Origin: Candidatus Parcubacteria bacterium
Lineage (GTDB): Bacteria > Patescibacteria > Paceibacteria > UBA6257 > HR35
DNA: 64,000 bases
Direction of reading: 5' to 3'
Assembly: GCA_026004535.1 (NCBI GenBank)
Contig: BPJI01000002.1
Coordinates: 5,156-69,155, forward strand
The notes beneath the pieces are model-generated. The model was not told the DNA's origin. It saw only the letters and a program-made list of their open reading frames with translations, and searched no databases. A program made the position numbers and the translations under genes. Positions 43,772 through 52,567 of the stretch are shown in pieces; within the stretch, counting starts at the first letter, position 1; each line of letters starts with the position of its first letter.

Positions 43772-45328
43772 ATGGTGATAGAAGCATCACATAAAAAATT
43801 AAACGGGGTTGTTTACACACCTCAATGGATAGTGGAATTAATTTTAGATTATTTGAACTATCAAAAAAATATTGAAACAAAAAGAATAATTGACCCTGCT
43901 TGTGGCGATGGAGCTTTTTTAGAAATTATAGTGGATAGATTTATTAAAAGTGCCCTTAAAAATAATTTATCTACCATTAAAATTAAAGAATTATTAGAGC
44001 AAAATATTTATGGATGGGATATTGATAAAAAAGCATTGAAATTTTGTAAGATTAAATTAGATAATGTTGCTCATCAATATGATATAAAAAACATCAATTG
44101 GAATTTAACTAATGTAGATAGCTTAAATAAAGAATTTGCCAAGAAATACTTTAATTTTTTTGATTTTGTTGTTGGGAATCCACCATATATCAGAATTCAG
44201 AATATTGAAAAAGACAAACGAAAAAATATACAAGAAAGTTGGATTTTGTGTAAGAAAGGTTCTACAGATATATTTTTGGCTTTTTTTGAATTAGGAGTTT
44301 ACTTATTAAATACAGAAGGGTTATTAGGTTACATTACTCCAAATACTTATTTAAAAACTTCTGCAGGAAAGGATTTAAGAATTTTCATAAAAAACAAATT
44401 AAAAACATTAATCAACTTTAATCATTATCAGGTTTTTGAAAATGCAACCACTTACTCTTTAATTACAATTCTGTCAAAAAAAAATAATGAAAACAAATTT
44501 TCTTTATACGAAGGAAATGATAAGAAAAAAATAAAATTTGTTGATGTAATTGAAACAGAGAATATTAATAATAACAACTGGATTTTGGCTTCTAATAAAA
44601 TACTAAAAAGAATAAAAGCAATAGAAAGCAGAGGAATTCCTTTAAAAGAAATTGCTAATATACATGTAGGTATTACCACACTTGCTGATGATTATTATAT
44701 ATTTGAAAACCCTGTTTTTCAACAAGATACAGCAATAATATATGTTGATAATGAATACTTTGAAATAGAAAATAATATTTTGAAACCTATTGTAAAAGCA
44801 TCCATTTTAAAGCATTCTAACGAAGAACAAAATAGGTATATTATTTTTCCATACAAACTAAATCATAATAAACATCAAATAATTCCTGAAGAAGAACTTA
44901 AAAAGGAATATCCATTGACATATCATTATTTTACAAAAATAAAAGACAAACTATTATCAAGAGACGGTGGAAATGAAAATACAGTTGCATGGTATGCATT
45001 TGGAAGATCACAAGGGCTTGATACATCATTTGGTAAAAAGATACTAACATCTCCAATGAATTTAAAACCCAATTTTATACTATGGGAAAAACCTGAATAT
45101 ACTTTCTATTCCGGTTATTGTATAAAATATGATGGAGACCTTTACGAATTGCTTAAAGAGTTAAATTCTGATGATATGGACTTTTATATAAAATATGTTA
45201 GCAGAGATTATAAAAACAATTATAAATCCTATTCTAAAACATTTATTGAAAATTTCGGCATTGATAATCCAAAAATTATTGAAGAATATAAAAGAAAAAA
45301 ACACTCCTTATTTGATTTTCAGTATTAA
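43772..45328 (+). CDS. Eco57I/TaqI-type N6-adenine DNA methyltransferase
   Basis: 518 residues. VVYTPQWIVELIL (13-25) is the entry motif, DPACGDGAF (41-49) is motif I for SAM, NPPYI (136-140) is catalytic motif IV, and GYITPNTYLKTSAGKDLR follows. The C-terminal half (about 290-518) resembles the TaqI-like target-recognition domain. This is the gamma-class fold of type IIG and type I modification enzymes, without a nuclease domain or neighbouring restriction gene, so it is an orphan methylase or the relic of a restriction system. It lies inside a segment bounded by 45-base direct repeats, next to a broken defence gene, which suggests capture from a host defence island. Confidence 0.85.
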   Translation: MVIEASHKKLNGVVYTPQWIVELILDYLNYQKNIETKRIIDPACGDGAFLEIIVDRFIKSALKNNLSTIKIKELLEQNIYGWDIDKKALKFCKIKLDNVAHQYDIKNINWNLTNVDSLNKEFAKKYFNFFDFVVGNPPYIRIQNIEKDKRKNIQESWILCKKGSTDIFLAFFELGVYLLNTEGLLGYITPNTYLKTSAGKDLRIFIKNKLKTLINFNHYQVFENATTYSLITILSKKNNENKFSLYEGNDKKKIKFVDVIETENINNNNWILASNKILKRIKAIESRGIPLKEIANIHVGITTLADDYYIFENPVFQQDTAIIYVDNEYFEIENNILKPIVKASILKHSNEEQNRYIIFPYKLNHNKHQIIPEEELKKEYPLTYHYFTKIKDKLLSRDGGNENTVAWYAFGRSQGLDTSFGKKILTSPMNLKPNFILWEKPEYTFYSGYCIKYDGDLYELLKELNSDDMDFYIKYVSRDYKNNYKSYSKTFIENFGIDNPKIIEEYKRKKHSLFDFQY

Positions 45329-45395
45329 AAATCTTCGCCTTATGAATGTCGTATTTTGCACAGCATCCGCATTAGGCGGACACGCTTCGCTATAT

Positions 45396-45440
45396 ATTTA
45401 AAGTGTTTATATTAAAAAAATAATTATAGATAGATACTTA
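45396..45440. repeat. Right copy of the 45-base direct repeat
   Basis: Partner of 43062-43106 with four mismatches. It lies upstream of the promoter element and start of the 283-residue gene, so this side probably keeps the original arrangement. The bases between the methyltransferase stop and this repeat (45329-45395) include a G+C-rich patch unlike the host sequence. Confidence 0.8.
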
Positions 45441-45458
45441 CAATTACTTGATATATTT

Positions 45459-45466
45459 TATATTTG
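45459..45466 (+). promoter_or_regulatory. Candidate -7 element
   Basis: TATATTTG, 16 bases before ATG 45483. No consensus -33 is seen. Confidence 0.5.
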
Positions 45467-45482
45467 TAATAAAATAATTCTT

Positions 45483-46334
45483 ATGAGTTCAAAACACAAA
45501 GAAAAAATTAAAAAATATGGAAGGAAAATAAAATCTCTTGAGAGTAAAAGAGATAAATTAATTAAGACAATAAAGAAGAATAAGAAAACAATATTGAGCA
45601 ATTTAGATAATATCATAGAAAGTTTGCCGGAGGTTAAGAGTAAGAATGACTATGATATGATTATGTCTTTTAAAATGGGTGGTGCTTATAGTATGTATGG
45701 GATGTCTGCAAGATATATGGCTGCAATGGAAAATCCGAGCATCATAAATTTGCATAGGTTGACTTTAAATGCCTTGAGTGGAGTTAAAATTAATGAAAAA
45801 GATACCGAATTGTTTTATAAAATACTACACAATTGGATAAACTTTCGTATGCCTTCGGTTGAATATCATCACGAAGCATCGTCACCAAATAAAATTGAGT
45901 ATTTTTTGTATAAGAAAGAAATAGAAAAATTGAAAGAGAAAATAAATGAAGACGTTGAGGAAATAATTGATTTTTATTTTCAAAAGCAAATTGATATGTA
46001 TAATACAATAATTTTGCATAGATTGGCATCTTTGTCAAAAAGAAAAAGAGGAAAGTTAATACAAGAATTTTTAAATAAAAACGGCAAATATTTTTATAGA
46101 GAACTAACGCCCGATAAGAATGAATACAAAGTAATAACATTTGAAGAAATGAAAGGCAAATATGGTTGGTTTAAGGCAGACAATAAGTATAAATTAGAAG
46201 TTTATTATACAGGTTATTATTTAAGCAAAAATAAGTTTGTTGAGTTTTTGAAAGAATATATGTATATGAATAATAATGACATTGATTATTATTTGGAAAG
46301 CAAAATATACTATTTGTCTGAAGATTTTGTATAA
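45483..46334 (+). CDS. Hypothetical coiled-coil protein
   Basis: 283 residues. A very basic N-terminal coiled coil (about 4-45, KKYGRKIKSLESKRDKLIK), an Met/Gly/Ala-rich segment (about 62-82, KMGGAYSMYGMSARYMAAME), then helical regions. No family recognised. Single-gene unit with its own promoter element. Confidence 0.6.
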   Translation: MSSKHKEKIKKYGRKIKSLESKRDKLIKTIKKNKKTILSNLDNIIESLPEVKSKNDYDMIMSFKMGGAYSMYGMSARYMAAMENPSIINLHRLTLNALSGVKINEKDTELFYKILHNWINFRMPSVEYHHEASSPNKIEYFLYKKEIEKLKEKINEDVEEIIDFYFQKQIDMYNTIILHRLASLSKRKRGKLIQEFLNKNGKYFYRELTPDKNEYKVITFEEMKGKYGWFKADNKYKLEVYYTGYYLSKNKFVEFLKEYMYMNNNDIDYYLESKIYYLSEDFV

Positions 46335-46387
46335 TAAATACTATAAAATTAAGATATAAACATCACCCTAATTAAATTAAATTTATG

Positions 46388-46395
46388 TAAATTTG
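46388..46395 (+). promoter_or_regulatory. Candidate -7 element
   Basis: TAAATTTG, 23 bases before ATG 46419. It would drive the 60-residue gene and the CCA enzyme behind it. Confidence 0.5.
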
Positions 46396-46418
46396 TTTCA
46401 TAATTAAATCATAAAACT

Positions 46419-46601
46419 ATGAAAAAAACAAAAATCAAAAAAAATAAAACAGAAGTAGGCGTATCAAAAAATCCGCACATATTAGAGGAAGATATATTAA
46501 AACACGAGGAGCATAAAGATATTAAAACAGGTACAAACATTCTTTGTATAAACATCGAAGAGACAAAAAGGAAAGGTTCAAGAATTCGTGCTTTGGATTA
46601 G
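46419..46601 (+). CDS. Small conserved basic protein, paralogue of the gene at 52568-52753
   Basis: 60 residues. From EVGVSK to the end about 39 of 49 residues are identical to the second copy, including the C-terminal RKGSRIRALD. The N-terminal dozen residues are Lys-rich. Two divergent copies kept in one genome argue for function. Family unknown. Located 8 bases before the CCA-adding enzyme gene and likely co-transcribed with it. Confidence 0.7.
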   Translation: MKKTKIKKNKTEVGVSKNPHILEEDILKHEEHKDIKTGTNILCINIEETKRKGSRIRALD

Positions 46602-46609
46602 TATAAATA

Positions 46610-47968
46610 ATGGACACAATAAAGAATAAAATCAAAAATTCTTTATCGTATTATTTTGACCTATTGTCGGAAATTGAGAGCAAATTTAAAGTAAAAGCAT
46701 ATATTGTCGGTGGTGCTGTAAGAGACGCAGGCATAGATGAAAAAGTAAAGGACATTGATATAGTTATTATTCCTTATAGGTATAATGTTTCCATAAATTT
46801 ATTGGAATTGCAGACAAAAAAAATATCGCCTGCACAGGCGTTTCCTGTCTATATCTACACTTCAGACAATCCCAAATATTCAAACCAGCAGTATGAATTG
46901 GCAATAGGAAGGAAAGAGTATAAAACAGGTATTGGGCATAAAGGTTTCAATATTGTTCCTGCGGATGATATTTACACTGACTTATTAAGACGTGATTTTA
47001 CAATAAACGCAATCGCAATAGACAAAAACGGCGAATTACATTATCCCAAAGACGCATTAAGAGACCTTGAAAAAAGGTTATTAAATCCTGTCGTTGAAAA
47101 ACACTTCGTAGAAGACCCGTTGAGATACTATCGTGCCTTACGTTTTGCAACAAAAGGTTTTTCACTTACCCTTAGAATGATAAACACATTAAACAATATC
47201 CCACAATACGAATTGGAATCTATTCCTAATGAAAGAATATCAAATGAAATGATGAAGGCATTTGGCGGTAAGTATCCAGAAAGATTTTTTACCTGCATGG
47301 CTTTATTGAATAATATACCTAATAAATTTCAGCACATAAAAAAATGTTTATACGTTCCTTCGGGAAGAGGTGAAAAGCACTCTGACGAAAGGCATTTGTT
47401 AGATCACTTGAATAAAGTATTGAAATTATCAACAAGATTGACAAATGATTATAATGTAAGATTGGCGGCATTCTATCATGATATTGGAAAGATATTTACA
47501 GACCCTAAAGAATATCCGAGACATTATGGACATGAGCAAAATGGCTACGATTTTGCCATTAAGTGGTTCAAAGACATGCGTTTTGAAAATAAAACAGTAG
47601 AGATTGTTTCCCGTGCGTGCAGGTATCATATGCTTATAGACAATTACTATAATTTAAGGTTATCTAAATTGATTGACATTGTTTCTGAAAACAAATATTA
47701 CATAAAAGAATTGGTTATGGTAAGTATTTGTGATGTGGATGATGAAAGGTATGAAAGAGAAGTTTGGGATGTTTTTAATCTTGTCTTGGAGGTGGTGAAT
47801 ATGAAACCGTCAATATTGATTGGTGAAGAAAAATTAAAGGAATTAAGCAGGAAAAATCCAGAAAATATCAGAAGTCTTTTAAAGCAACGACGTGTTGAAA
47901 TATTGAAAGAAAAGTTATTAAGCGATATTAAGTTTAGTAATTATATGATAATGCAGAAAGTAATATAA
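46610..47968 (+). CDS. cca: CCA-adding enzyme (tRNA nucleotidyltransferase) with HD domain
   Basis: 452 residues. IVGGAVRDAG (32-41) and DIDIV (48-52) form the class II nucleotidyltransferase active site. LLRRDFTINAIA (about 124-135) and DPLRYYRALRFA are the next conserved blocks of bacterial CCA enzymes and poly(A) polymerases. A C-terminal HD domain follows with AAFYHDIGK and a later H-M-L-I-D. The full set of domains is present. Expected to add or repair CCA at tRNA 3' ends, and the HD part may remove phosphates. Rare in viruses. No tRNA gene was seen here, so it may protect host tRNAs from tRNA-cutting defence systems. Confidence 0.85.
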   Translation: MDTIKNKIKNSLSYYFDLLSEIESKFKVKAYIVGGAVRDAGIDEKVKDIDIVIIPYRYNVSINLLELQTKKISPAQAFPVYIYTSDNPKYSNQQYELAIGRKEYKTGIGHKGFNIVPADDIYTDLLRRDFTINAIAIDKNGELHYPKDALRDLEKRLLNPVVEKHFVEDPLRYYRALRFATKGFSLTLRMINTLNNIPQYELESIPNERISNEMMKAFGGKYPERFFTCMALLNNIPNKFQHIKKCLYVPSGRGEKHSDERHLLDHLNKVLKLSTRLTNDYNVRLAAFYHDIGKIFTDPKEYPRHYGHEQNGYDFAIKWFKDMRFENKTVEIVSRACRYHMLIDNYYNLRLSKLIDIVSENKYYIKELVMVSICDVDDERYEREVWDVFNLVLEVVNMKPSILIGEEKLKELSRKNPENIRSLLKQRRVEILKEKLLSDIKFSNYMIMQKVI

Positions 47969-48022
47969 TAAGTTTGCTATAAAAAAAATAACCAAAAAAA
48001 GCGGTTAAAATTTCTTATAAAT

Positions 48023-48030
48023 TAAATTTG
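48023..48030 (+). promoter_or_regulatory. Candidate -7 element
   Basis: TAAATTTG, 32 bases before ATG 48063. Likely leads the run of GG-motif proteins up to 50105. Confidence 0.5.
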
Positions 48031-48062
48031 TATAATCAATAATCATAATAAAATTTACCAAT

Positions 48063-48563
48063 ATGATAAATTTTTTCTTAAAACGCAATCATACAAATAA
48101 TAATCATCAAAATTATAAATTATATGAGAGGGGCGGATTATCCTACGAAAAAATGGACATAGTAAGAACAAAAAGTGGGCTTCCGGCAATGTGGGAATCA
48201 GGCGGTGGTTATACCAATACGGGTGAAAGCGTCATAATTGCAGGGAGAAACGGAGAGCGAAAAAAACCTATATACATACGAAAAAAGGGTCATCTTGCCA
48301 ATCGTGAACATGCACTTTATATTGTAAATAAGGGAGATATAGTCGTACAGGCATATCATCATAGAGAAGATTTTACAATTAGAGTTTATAAAATTGTAGA
48401 TTTTGAAGATAATTATGCCATTTTAGAGTTGTTATATTATTATGAAGATGGAGAATGGGATAAGCCATTGCCAGAGAAATATAAAGATGTTGTGGATGCT
48501 GCCATGCATAAAGCCATCATTTATCATTGTAGGTATCCAGTTTACTATAAAGAGCATGATTAA
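48063..48563 (+). CDS. GG-motif protein
   Basis: 166 residues. An N-terminal basic, Asn/His-rich tract leads to KLYERGGLSYEKMD (about 20-33), one of several proteins here with (F/Y)-E-(K/R)-G-G near the N-terminus. The rest is a soluble domain containing ESGGGYTNTGESVI. No family recognised. First of a series of four rightward genes. Confidence 0.55.
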   Translation: MINFFLKRNHTNNNHQNYKLYERGGLSYEKMDIVRTKSGLPAMWESGGGYTNTGESVIIAGRNGERKKPIYIRKKGHLANREHALYIVNKGDIVVQAYHHREDFTIRVYKIVDFEDNYAILELLYYYEDGEWDKPLPEKYKDVVDAAMHKAIIYHCRYPVYYKEHD

Positions 48564-48580
48564 AATAAAAATTTACAACT

Positions 48581-49075
48581 ATGATACAGTTTTTTTCAAA
48601 CAACCGAAAAGGATACAAAAAATTTGAAAAAGGTGGTATCCCTTCAACAGATACGCCTTTGATAGAAATATTCAACAAACCTAACTTAATTTTTAATTAT
48701 CTTTATTTAACAGGTTTTGAAAATTTGGAAGGTATTGACAAAAACAAATTGGTTGCACTTGTATATGAGTTAAAATTATCCGAAGATGATTTGCGGAAAC
48801 TAAAAGTAATTGATGAATATACTGTATATCATGATGGTAAAGAGTATGTTATATTGGAAGAGGGGGAAGAATATGACGAATATGTAAAAGATAGAATTGA
48901 GGAAATTATTGAGGAGGCGTATAATCAAATACCAGAGCATTTGCAGTATTATTTTGACGAAGAGAAGTATAAACAAGATATATTGATTGAAACTTCAAAT
49001 GGTGCAACTTTAATTTCAGATACATACAATGAAATAAAAATTGGCGATAAAGATTATTATGTATTTTACGTTTAA
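48581..49075 (+). CDS. GG-motif protein, tandem paralogue A
   Basis: 164 residues starting MIQFFSNNRKGYKKFEKGGI. The GG motif is at residues 16-19, followed by an acidic domain. It shares with the next gene the block IPEHLQYYFDEEKYKQDIL (in the neighbour IPEHLTFYFDEDKYKNDVL) and overall length, so the two arose by duplication. Function unknown. Confidence 0.6.
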   Translation: MIQFFSNNRKGYKKFEKGGIPSTDTPLIEIFNKPNLIFNYLYLTGFENLEGIDKNKLVALVYELKLSEDDLRKLKVIDEYTVYHDGKEYVILEEGEEYDEYVKDRIEEIIEEAYNQIPEHLQYYFDEEKYKQDILIETSNGATLISDTYNEIKIGDKDYYVFYV

Positions 49076-49092
49076 AATAAATGCAATAAATT

Positions 49093-49662
49093 GTGTTTTT
49101 ATTGTATAAAAACATATTACACACAAAACAAAATTACTTTGAAAAAGGCGGGGAAGTAAATCTTTCTCCAAATGATAACAGTATTGTTAAAGAAACGTTA
49201 TATAACTTCTTTAAAGATTACGACAAAATGCACGATTTCATAAAACAAACAGGTTTATTTGATGATTTGGACGATATAAACAGAGTAGTTGCTTTATGCA
49301 AATTCGCAGAACTAAAAGAGAGTGATTTATATGAATTGCATTATGATAAGAACAAACCATATGAGTTTGTATTGAAAGATGGTAAAATTTATTATGTATT
49401 TAATGAGAACGAAGTCGAAATATTGAAAAAGCCACTTTTGGAATTGCAGGTAGATATTGCAATGAAAAGCATTCCCGAACATTTAACATTTTATTTTGAC
49501 GAAGATAAATACAAAAATGATGTTTTACTATTAAATAGTGATATTGTTGAAACGCTCACATTTTCTTATAAAAAATATCAGATAAATAAAAAGTTATATT
49601 ACGCCTGTGAGCCATACGACATATTTGTAGAGTCATTAGATAAAGTAGTAAAACAATTTTGA
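49093..49662 (+). CDS. GG-motif protein, tandem paralogue B (GTG start)
   Basis: 189 residues. No ATG is available in frame, and the GTG at 49093 gives an N-terminus with the same spacing to NYFEKGGEV as in paralogue A. The body aligns with A around IPEHLTFYFDEDKYK. A TTG at 49102 is the alternative start. Acidic, soluble, unknown function. Confidence 0.6.
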   Translation: MFLLYKNILHTKQNYFEKGGEVNLSPNDNSIVKETLYNFFKDYDKMHDFIKQTGLFDDLDDINRVVALCKFAELKESDLYELHYDKNKPYEFVLKDGKIYYVFNENEVEILKKPLLELQVDIAMKSIPEHLTFYFDEDKYKNDVLLLNSDIVETLTFSYKKYQINKKLYYACEPYDIFVESLDKVVKQF

Positions 49663-49676
49663 TAAATTATAAAATT

Positions 49677-50105
49677 ATGAAAAGATTAAAAGACGCAATT
49701 CAAATTACATACGGAACAATATATTTTGTGATTTATATTGCTGCAAGCATCTTGCAAATATTATTGGCACCTATATTAGTTGTTTATGCATGGATTAAGA
49801 TAGCAATGATTAGAGATAAGAAAAAACGTGATGATAGTTTTGGTTTGTATAACGAAAAAATATCAATTTTGAAGGATATACTCGGAAATGTAATGGGGGC
49901 ATATTTATTTAATGATGTATTGATAAAAAAAGATGGATATAAATTTGGCCGCAGATATGAAACAATATCAAGCGTTCTTGGAAAAAATAAACGATTAGGC
50001 AAACTGACTTTTGTAGGCAAAGTGCTTTGTTATATTCTTGACAAAATTGATGAGAATCATTGTGAAAAATCAATAAGTTACGATAACATAATTGACAAAG
50101 AATAA
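49677..50105 (+). CDS. Small membrane protein
   Basis: 142 residues from ATG 49677. One long hydrophobic region (about 12-42, IYFVIYIAASILQILLAPIL and onward), likely one or two spans, followed by a basic soluble tail. 14 bases after the preceding stop. It converges on the leftward gene at 50107. Function unknown. Confidence 0.6.
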   Translation: MKRLKDAIQITYGTIYFVIYIAASILQILLAPILVVYAWIKIAMIRDKKKRDDSFGLYNEKISILKDILGNVMGAYLFNDVLIKKDGYKFGRRYETISSVLGKNKRLGKLTFVGKVLCYILDKIDENHCEKSISYDNIIDKE

Positions 50106-50106
50106 A

Positions 50107-50598
50107 TTATCTATAATCTTCCAATCTCTTTTCGTTTTTAAGAAAACTGACTTTCTGCATTATTATATTCAAGTGCTTATCAACGGTATCTTTGTAGTTA
50201 TTCAGCATATAATACAGCGATTTGATACGATTAAGTGCGATGTAGTGTTGGTTTAGTTCTATTTTTGCAAGTGTTTCTGATTTATTTACTGCTTTATTTT
50301 GTCCTATAAAGTTTATTTTAAGTATGTTGTAATAGTTATCAATAATTTGCTCATAGTAGTCAATGATGTGTTTTATCTTGCTCAACAATTTCGATATTTC
50401 ATACATATTTACAATCAACCTGTCCATTATTTCAATATATCCGTTTATGTCTTGCGACTCGTTTATTTTTTTATAGTCCGATACATTGTGGTCAATTTCT
50501 TTAATTAAATTCTCAACCAAATCTTTTTTGTTCGTGTATTCATAATTGATGTAATCACGTTCAGATATTAGTTTTTTATCAATCTCATCTTTATTCAT
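50107..50598 (-). CDS. Coiled-coil hypothetical protein
   Basis: 163 residues, nearly all helix with long Lys/Glu/Ile/Leu heptads, no motif. Last of a leftward group of small genes (52479 to 50107). Probably an accessory protein expressed early, inferred only from size and arrangement. Confidence 0.55.
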   Translation of the reverse strand: MNKDEIDKKLISERDYINYEYTNKKDLVENLIKEIDHNVSDYKKINESQDINGYIEIMDRLIVNMYEISKLLSKIKHIIDYYEQIIDNYYNILKINFIGQNKAVNKSETLAKIELNQHYIALNRIKSLYYMLNNYKDTVDKHLNIIMQKVSFLKNEKRLEDYR

Positions 50599-50616
50599 AT
50601 CTGATACAATTTATTG

Positions 50617-50925
50617 TTATTCTAACCTTGACAAAAGTATTAAAAAATACTCTAAATTTTCCGCATTTTCCCCATACATCTTTTTCATAATATCAACACA
50701 CTCCTCTTTGCTATATCCCGTATCTATTCGGGCAATGAATTCGTTTACTTTGTCCAATTTAAACGTTCTTATATCTACAATTACGGCATCATACAAAAAC
50801 TGGTTTTTAAGCATAATTTTATACTTTTCACCGATTTTATACTTGCTACTTTTTGGTCTGATTGTCGTGAAACTTTTGCAATTTAACTTGTTATTCCAAT
50901 TGTAATTAAAGTTTATTGTTTGCAT
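50617..50925 (-). CDS. Hypothetical protein
   Basis: 102 residues, soluble, basic in the first half (FTTIRPKSSKYKIGEKYKI), mixed strand and helix. 18 bases before the next leftward gene. No family recognised. Confidence 0.5.
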   Translation of the reverse strand: MQTINFNYNWNNKLNCKSFTTIRPKSSKYKIGEKYKIMLKNQFLYDAVIVDIRTFKLDKVNEFIARIDTGYSKEECVDIMKKMYGENAENLEYFLILLSRLE

Positions 50926-50937
50926 AGTAGTATTATT

Positions 50938-51207
50938 TTAAATTACACTTATCCATTTTTTTTTAACACTATGACGATATTTGGCAATTCTTGTAAATGG
51001 ATATAATTCTGACAACATGTATTTGGGCAAATTTATTCTATATTTATATTGCAACAATTCGCTTACATATACACCTTCTTTTTGAATACGTATTATTGAC
51101 GACACAAACTCATTCTCTTGTGTCAATCCATATACATAAATAATATAATATTTATCTGTTTTTTTCAACAAAATGGCATCAATCATTATGTATTCAGTAT
51201 TTATCAT
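50938..51207 (-). CDS. Hypothetical protein
   Basis: 89 residues, strand-rich and basic at the C-terminus (YRHSVKKKWISVI). Its start overlaps the upstream gene by 14 bases, which argues for coupling. Function unknown. Confidence 0.5.
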   Translation of the reverse strand: MINTEYIMIDAILLKKTDKYYIIYVYGLTQENEFVSSIIRIQKEGVYVSELLQYKYRINLPKYMLSELYPFTRIAKYRHSVKKKWISVI

Positions 51208-51655
51208 GTTTCATTTGTTTTGTAAATAATATTATTGCGGTGCTTTCTCTTTCTCTTTGTTCTATGACAATTTTAAACGTAATTTCGTCAACATAAATAG
51301 TAATCTGTTCATCAAAGTTGGATGGTTCAAAATCAATTACACTTTTAAAGCACCGTTTTGGATTTTTTATTTCCATCAAATAATTCTCTACATCAATTCC
51401 TTTTTCATAGATATAAACTTCGCAATATAAATACTTGCTTCCATTCATATCAACGAATTTTTCAAATTCTTTTGCCATATCATCTATCATTTCTTCTCTT
51501 TCAAATTCCATTTCTTTTATTGTTGCCCTTTCAATTACTTCCTCCGTCGCATCGCAACCTGCATTAAAAGGGAATACACCTGTTTCTTTCCAAGTAGTAT
51601 AAACAATATCACGGGCTTCGTCTTCATTTATTGTTTTTGTTGATAATATTTTCAT
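51194..51655 (-). CDS. Hypothetical acidic protein
   Basis: 153 residues, starting MKILSTKTINEDEARDIVY. An acidic, helical first half contains a lone Cys in FNAGCDATEE, and the second half is strand-rich. No enzyme motif recognised. It is G+C-richer than the flanking small genes by eye. Confidence 0.55.
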   Translation of the reverse strand: MKILSTKTINEDEARDIVYTTWKETGVFPFNAGCDATEEVIERATIKEMEFEREEMIDDMAKEFEKFVDMNGSKYLYCEVYIYEKGIDVENYLMEIKNPKRCFKSVIDFEPSNFDEQITIYVDEITFKIVIEQRERESTAIILFTKQMKHDKY

Positions 51656-51681
51656 AGCTTTTAGTTTTTTGATTTATTTGA

Positions 51682-51822
51682 TTAGTTTAAGAAAATTTCA
51701 ATAACTTCATATTCCAATATCTTAGGATTAAATATAAGGACTATACAAACCCCATTTTCATATTCTTTAAAATCCATGATGCATTCTTTTCTAAAAAAAT
51801 ATGTTTCAATAATTGCTCTCAT
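51682..51822 (-). CDS. 46-residue hypothetical protein
   Basis: A short frame (ATG at 51822, stop at 51682) that overlaps the end of the upstream 128-residue gene by 17 bases and fills the gap to the next. The sequence MRAIIETYFFRKECIMDF followed by a strand-like V-C-I-V-L-I-F segment looks like a small alpha/beta peptide. Plausible because leftward genes are otherwise contiguous here. Confidence 0.4.
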   Translation of the reverse strand: MRAIIETYFFRKECIMDFKEYENGVCIVLIFNPKILEYEVIEIFLN

Positions 51823-52192
51823 ATTTCATTGATTTTAATTTATATAACAAATTATTTTTTACTTCAACAGAATTTAAATCTAACTTATTATCAATAATAT
51901 ATTGTTGCACAAATGTTGGCACATCTCCGTATTTTGCATTCTTTGAACAAAGATAATGATATACGGTAAATTCATCTCCGTAATCAATAATTTCTGAAGC
52001 GTTTTGGTTTTTGTATATTGTGAGAGAGTAAAAAGTATCGTCTTCAATTATGTGTTTAAACATATTGACCACTCTCTCATTCTCAAGATTCACAAACCTT
52101 TTGTAAAAGTTTGTGATATAGAGACGAAAATCTTTAACGGTAATTATTTTTAACTCACCGTTAAAGATATTGATTCTGATATAGAAAATCAT
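51806..52192 (-). CDS. Hypothetical protein
   Basis: 128 residues, strand-rich start (MIFYIRINIFNGELKII), then helical. Its start overlaps the upstream stop by 4 bases. No recognised motif. Confidence 0.5.
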   Translation of the reverse strand: MIFYIRINIFNGELKIITVKDFRLYITNFYKRFVNLENERVVNMFKHIIEDDTFYSLTIYKNQNASEIIDYGDEFTVYHYLCSKNAKYGDVPTFVQQYIIDNKLDLNSVEVKNNLLYKLKSMKYESNY

Positions 52193-52479
52193 AAATATTT
52201 TTCAATTATGTGGTAGTTATCTTTGATAAACTGCTCTCTTTCTTTACGTTTCTTGTAAAACTTCCCTCTTAATTTAGGGTTTCTTTGCTGTATTAACCTT
52301 GAATATCTGCCGACTGATTCAAGGTTAATACTATTAAATATTTCGTAAAATATTTTTAAATTTTTTTTGCCTTTTACACACTCCGTATATTTTAAGTAGA
52401 GTGTGTATAAAATTGCTTTATTTTCCCGTGCTTCGGGATATTTATTTAAAATTAACTCAATAATTTGTTTGCTTATCAT
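52189..52479 (-). CDS. Small basic helical protein
   Basis: 96 residues, first gene of the leftward group. Lys/Arg-rich with RGKFYKKRKEREQFIK near the C-terminus, which suggests nucleic-acid or ribosome contact, but no known fold. About 50 A-rich bases separate it from the terminator of the next unit. Confidence 0.5.
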   Translation of the reverse strand: MISKQIIELILNKYPEARENKAILYTLYLKYTECVKGKKNLKIFYEIFNSINLESVGRYSRLIQQRNPKLRGKFYKKRKEREQFIKDNYHIIEKYL

Positions 52480-52531
52480 AGCATTAAATTTTATCGTTAA
52501 AAATAAAAAAAATACAAAAAAACAAATAAAA

Positions 52532-52562
52532 AAAAGGCAACGCCGTTCGGGCGTTGCCTTTT
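52532..52562 (-). terminator. Strong rho-independent terminator of the 61-residue gene
   Basis: AAAAGGCAACGCC and GGCGTTGCCTTTT form a 13-pair stem with loop GTTCG. On the minus strand it is followed by a long T run. It lies just after the stop of the gene at 52568-52753. Confidence 0.9.
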
Positions 52563-52567
52563 GGTTC

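Noticed and set aside
45195..45401. Plus-strand open frame overlapping the end of the Eco57I-like methylase
   Set aside because: Out-of-frame shadow of a well-supported gene, and its extension runs across the G+C-rich patch without a plausible product.
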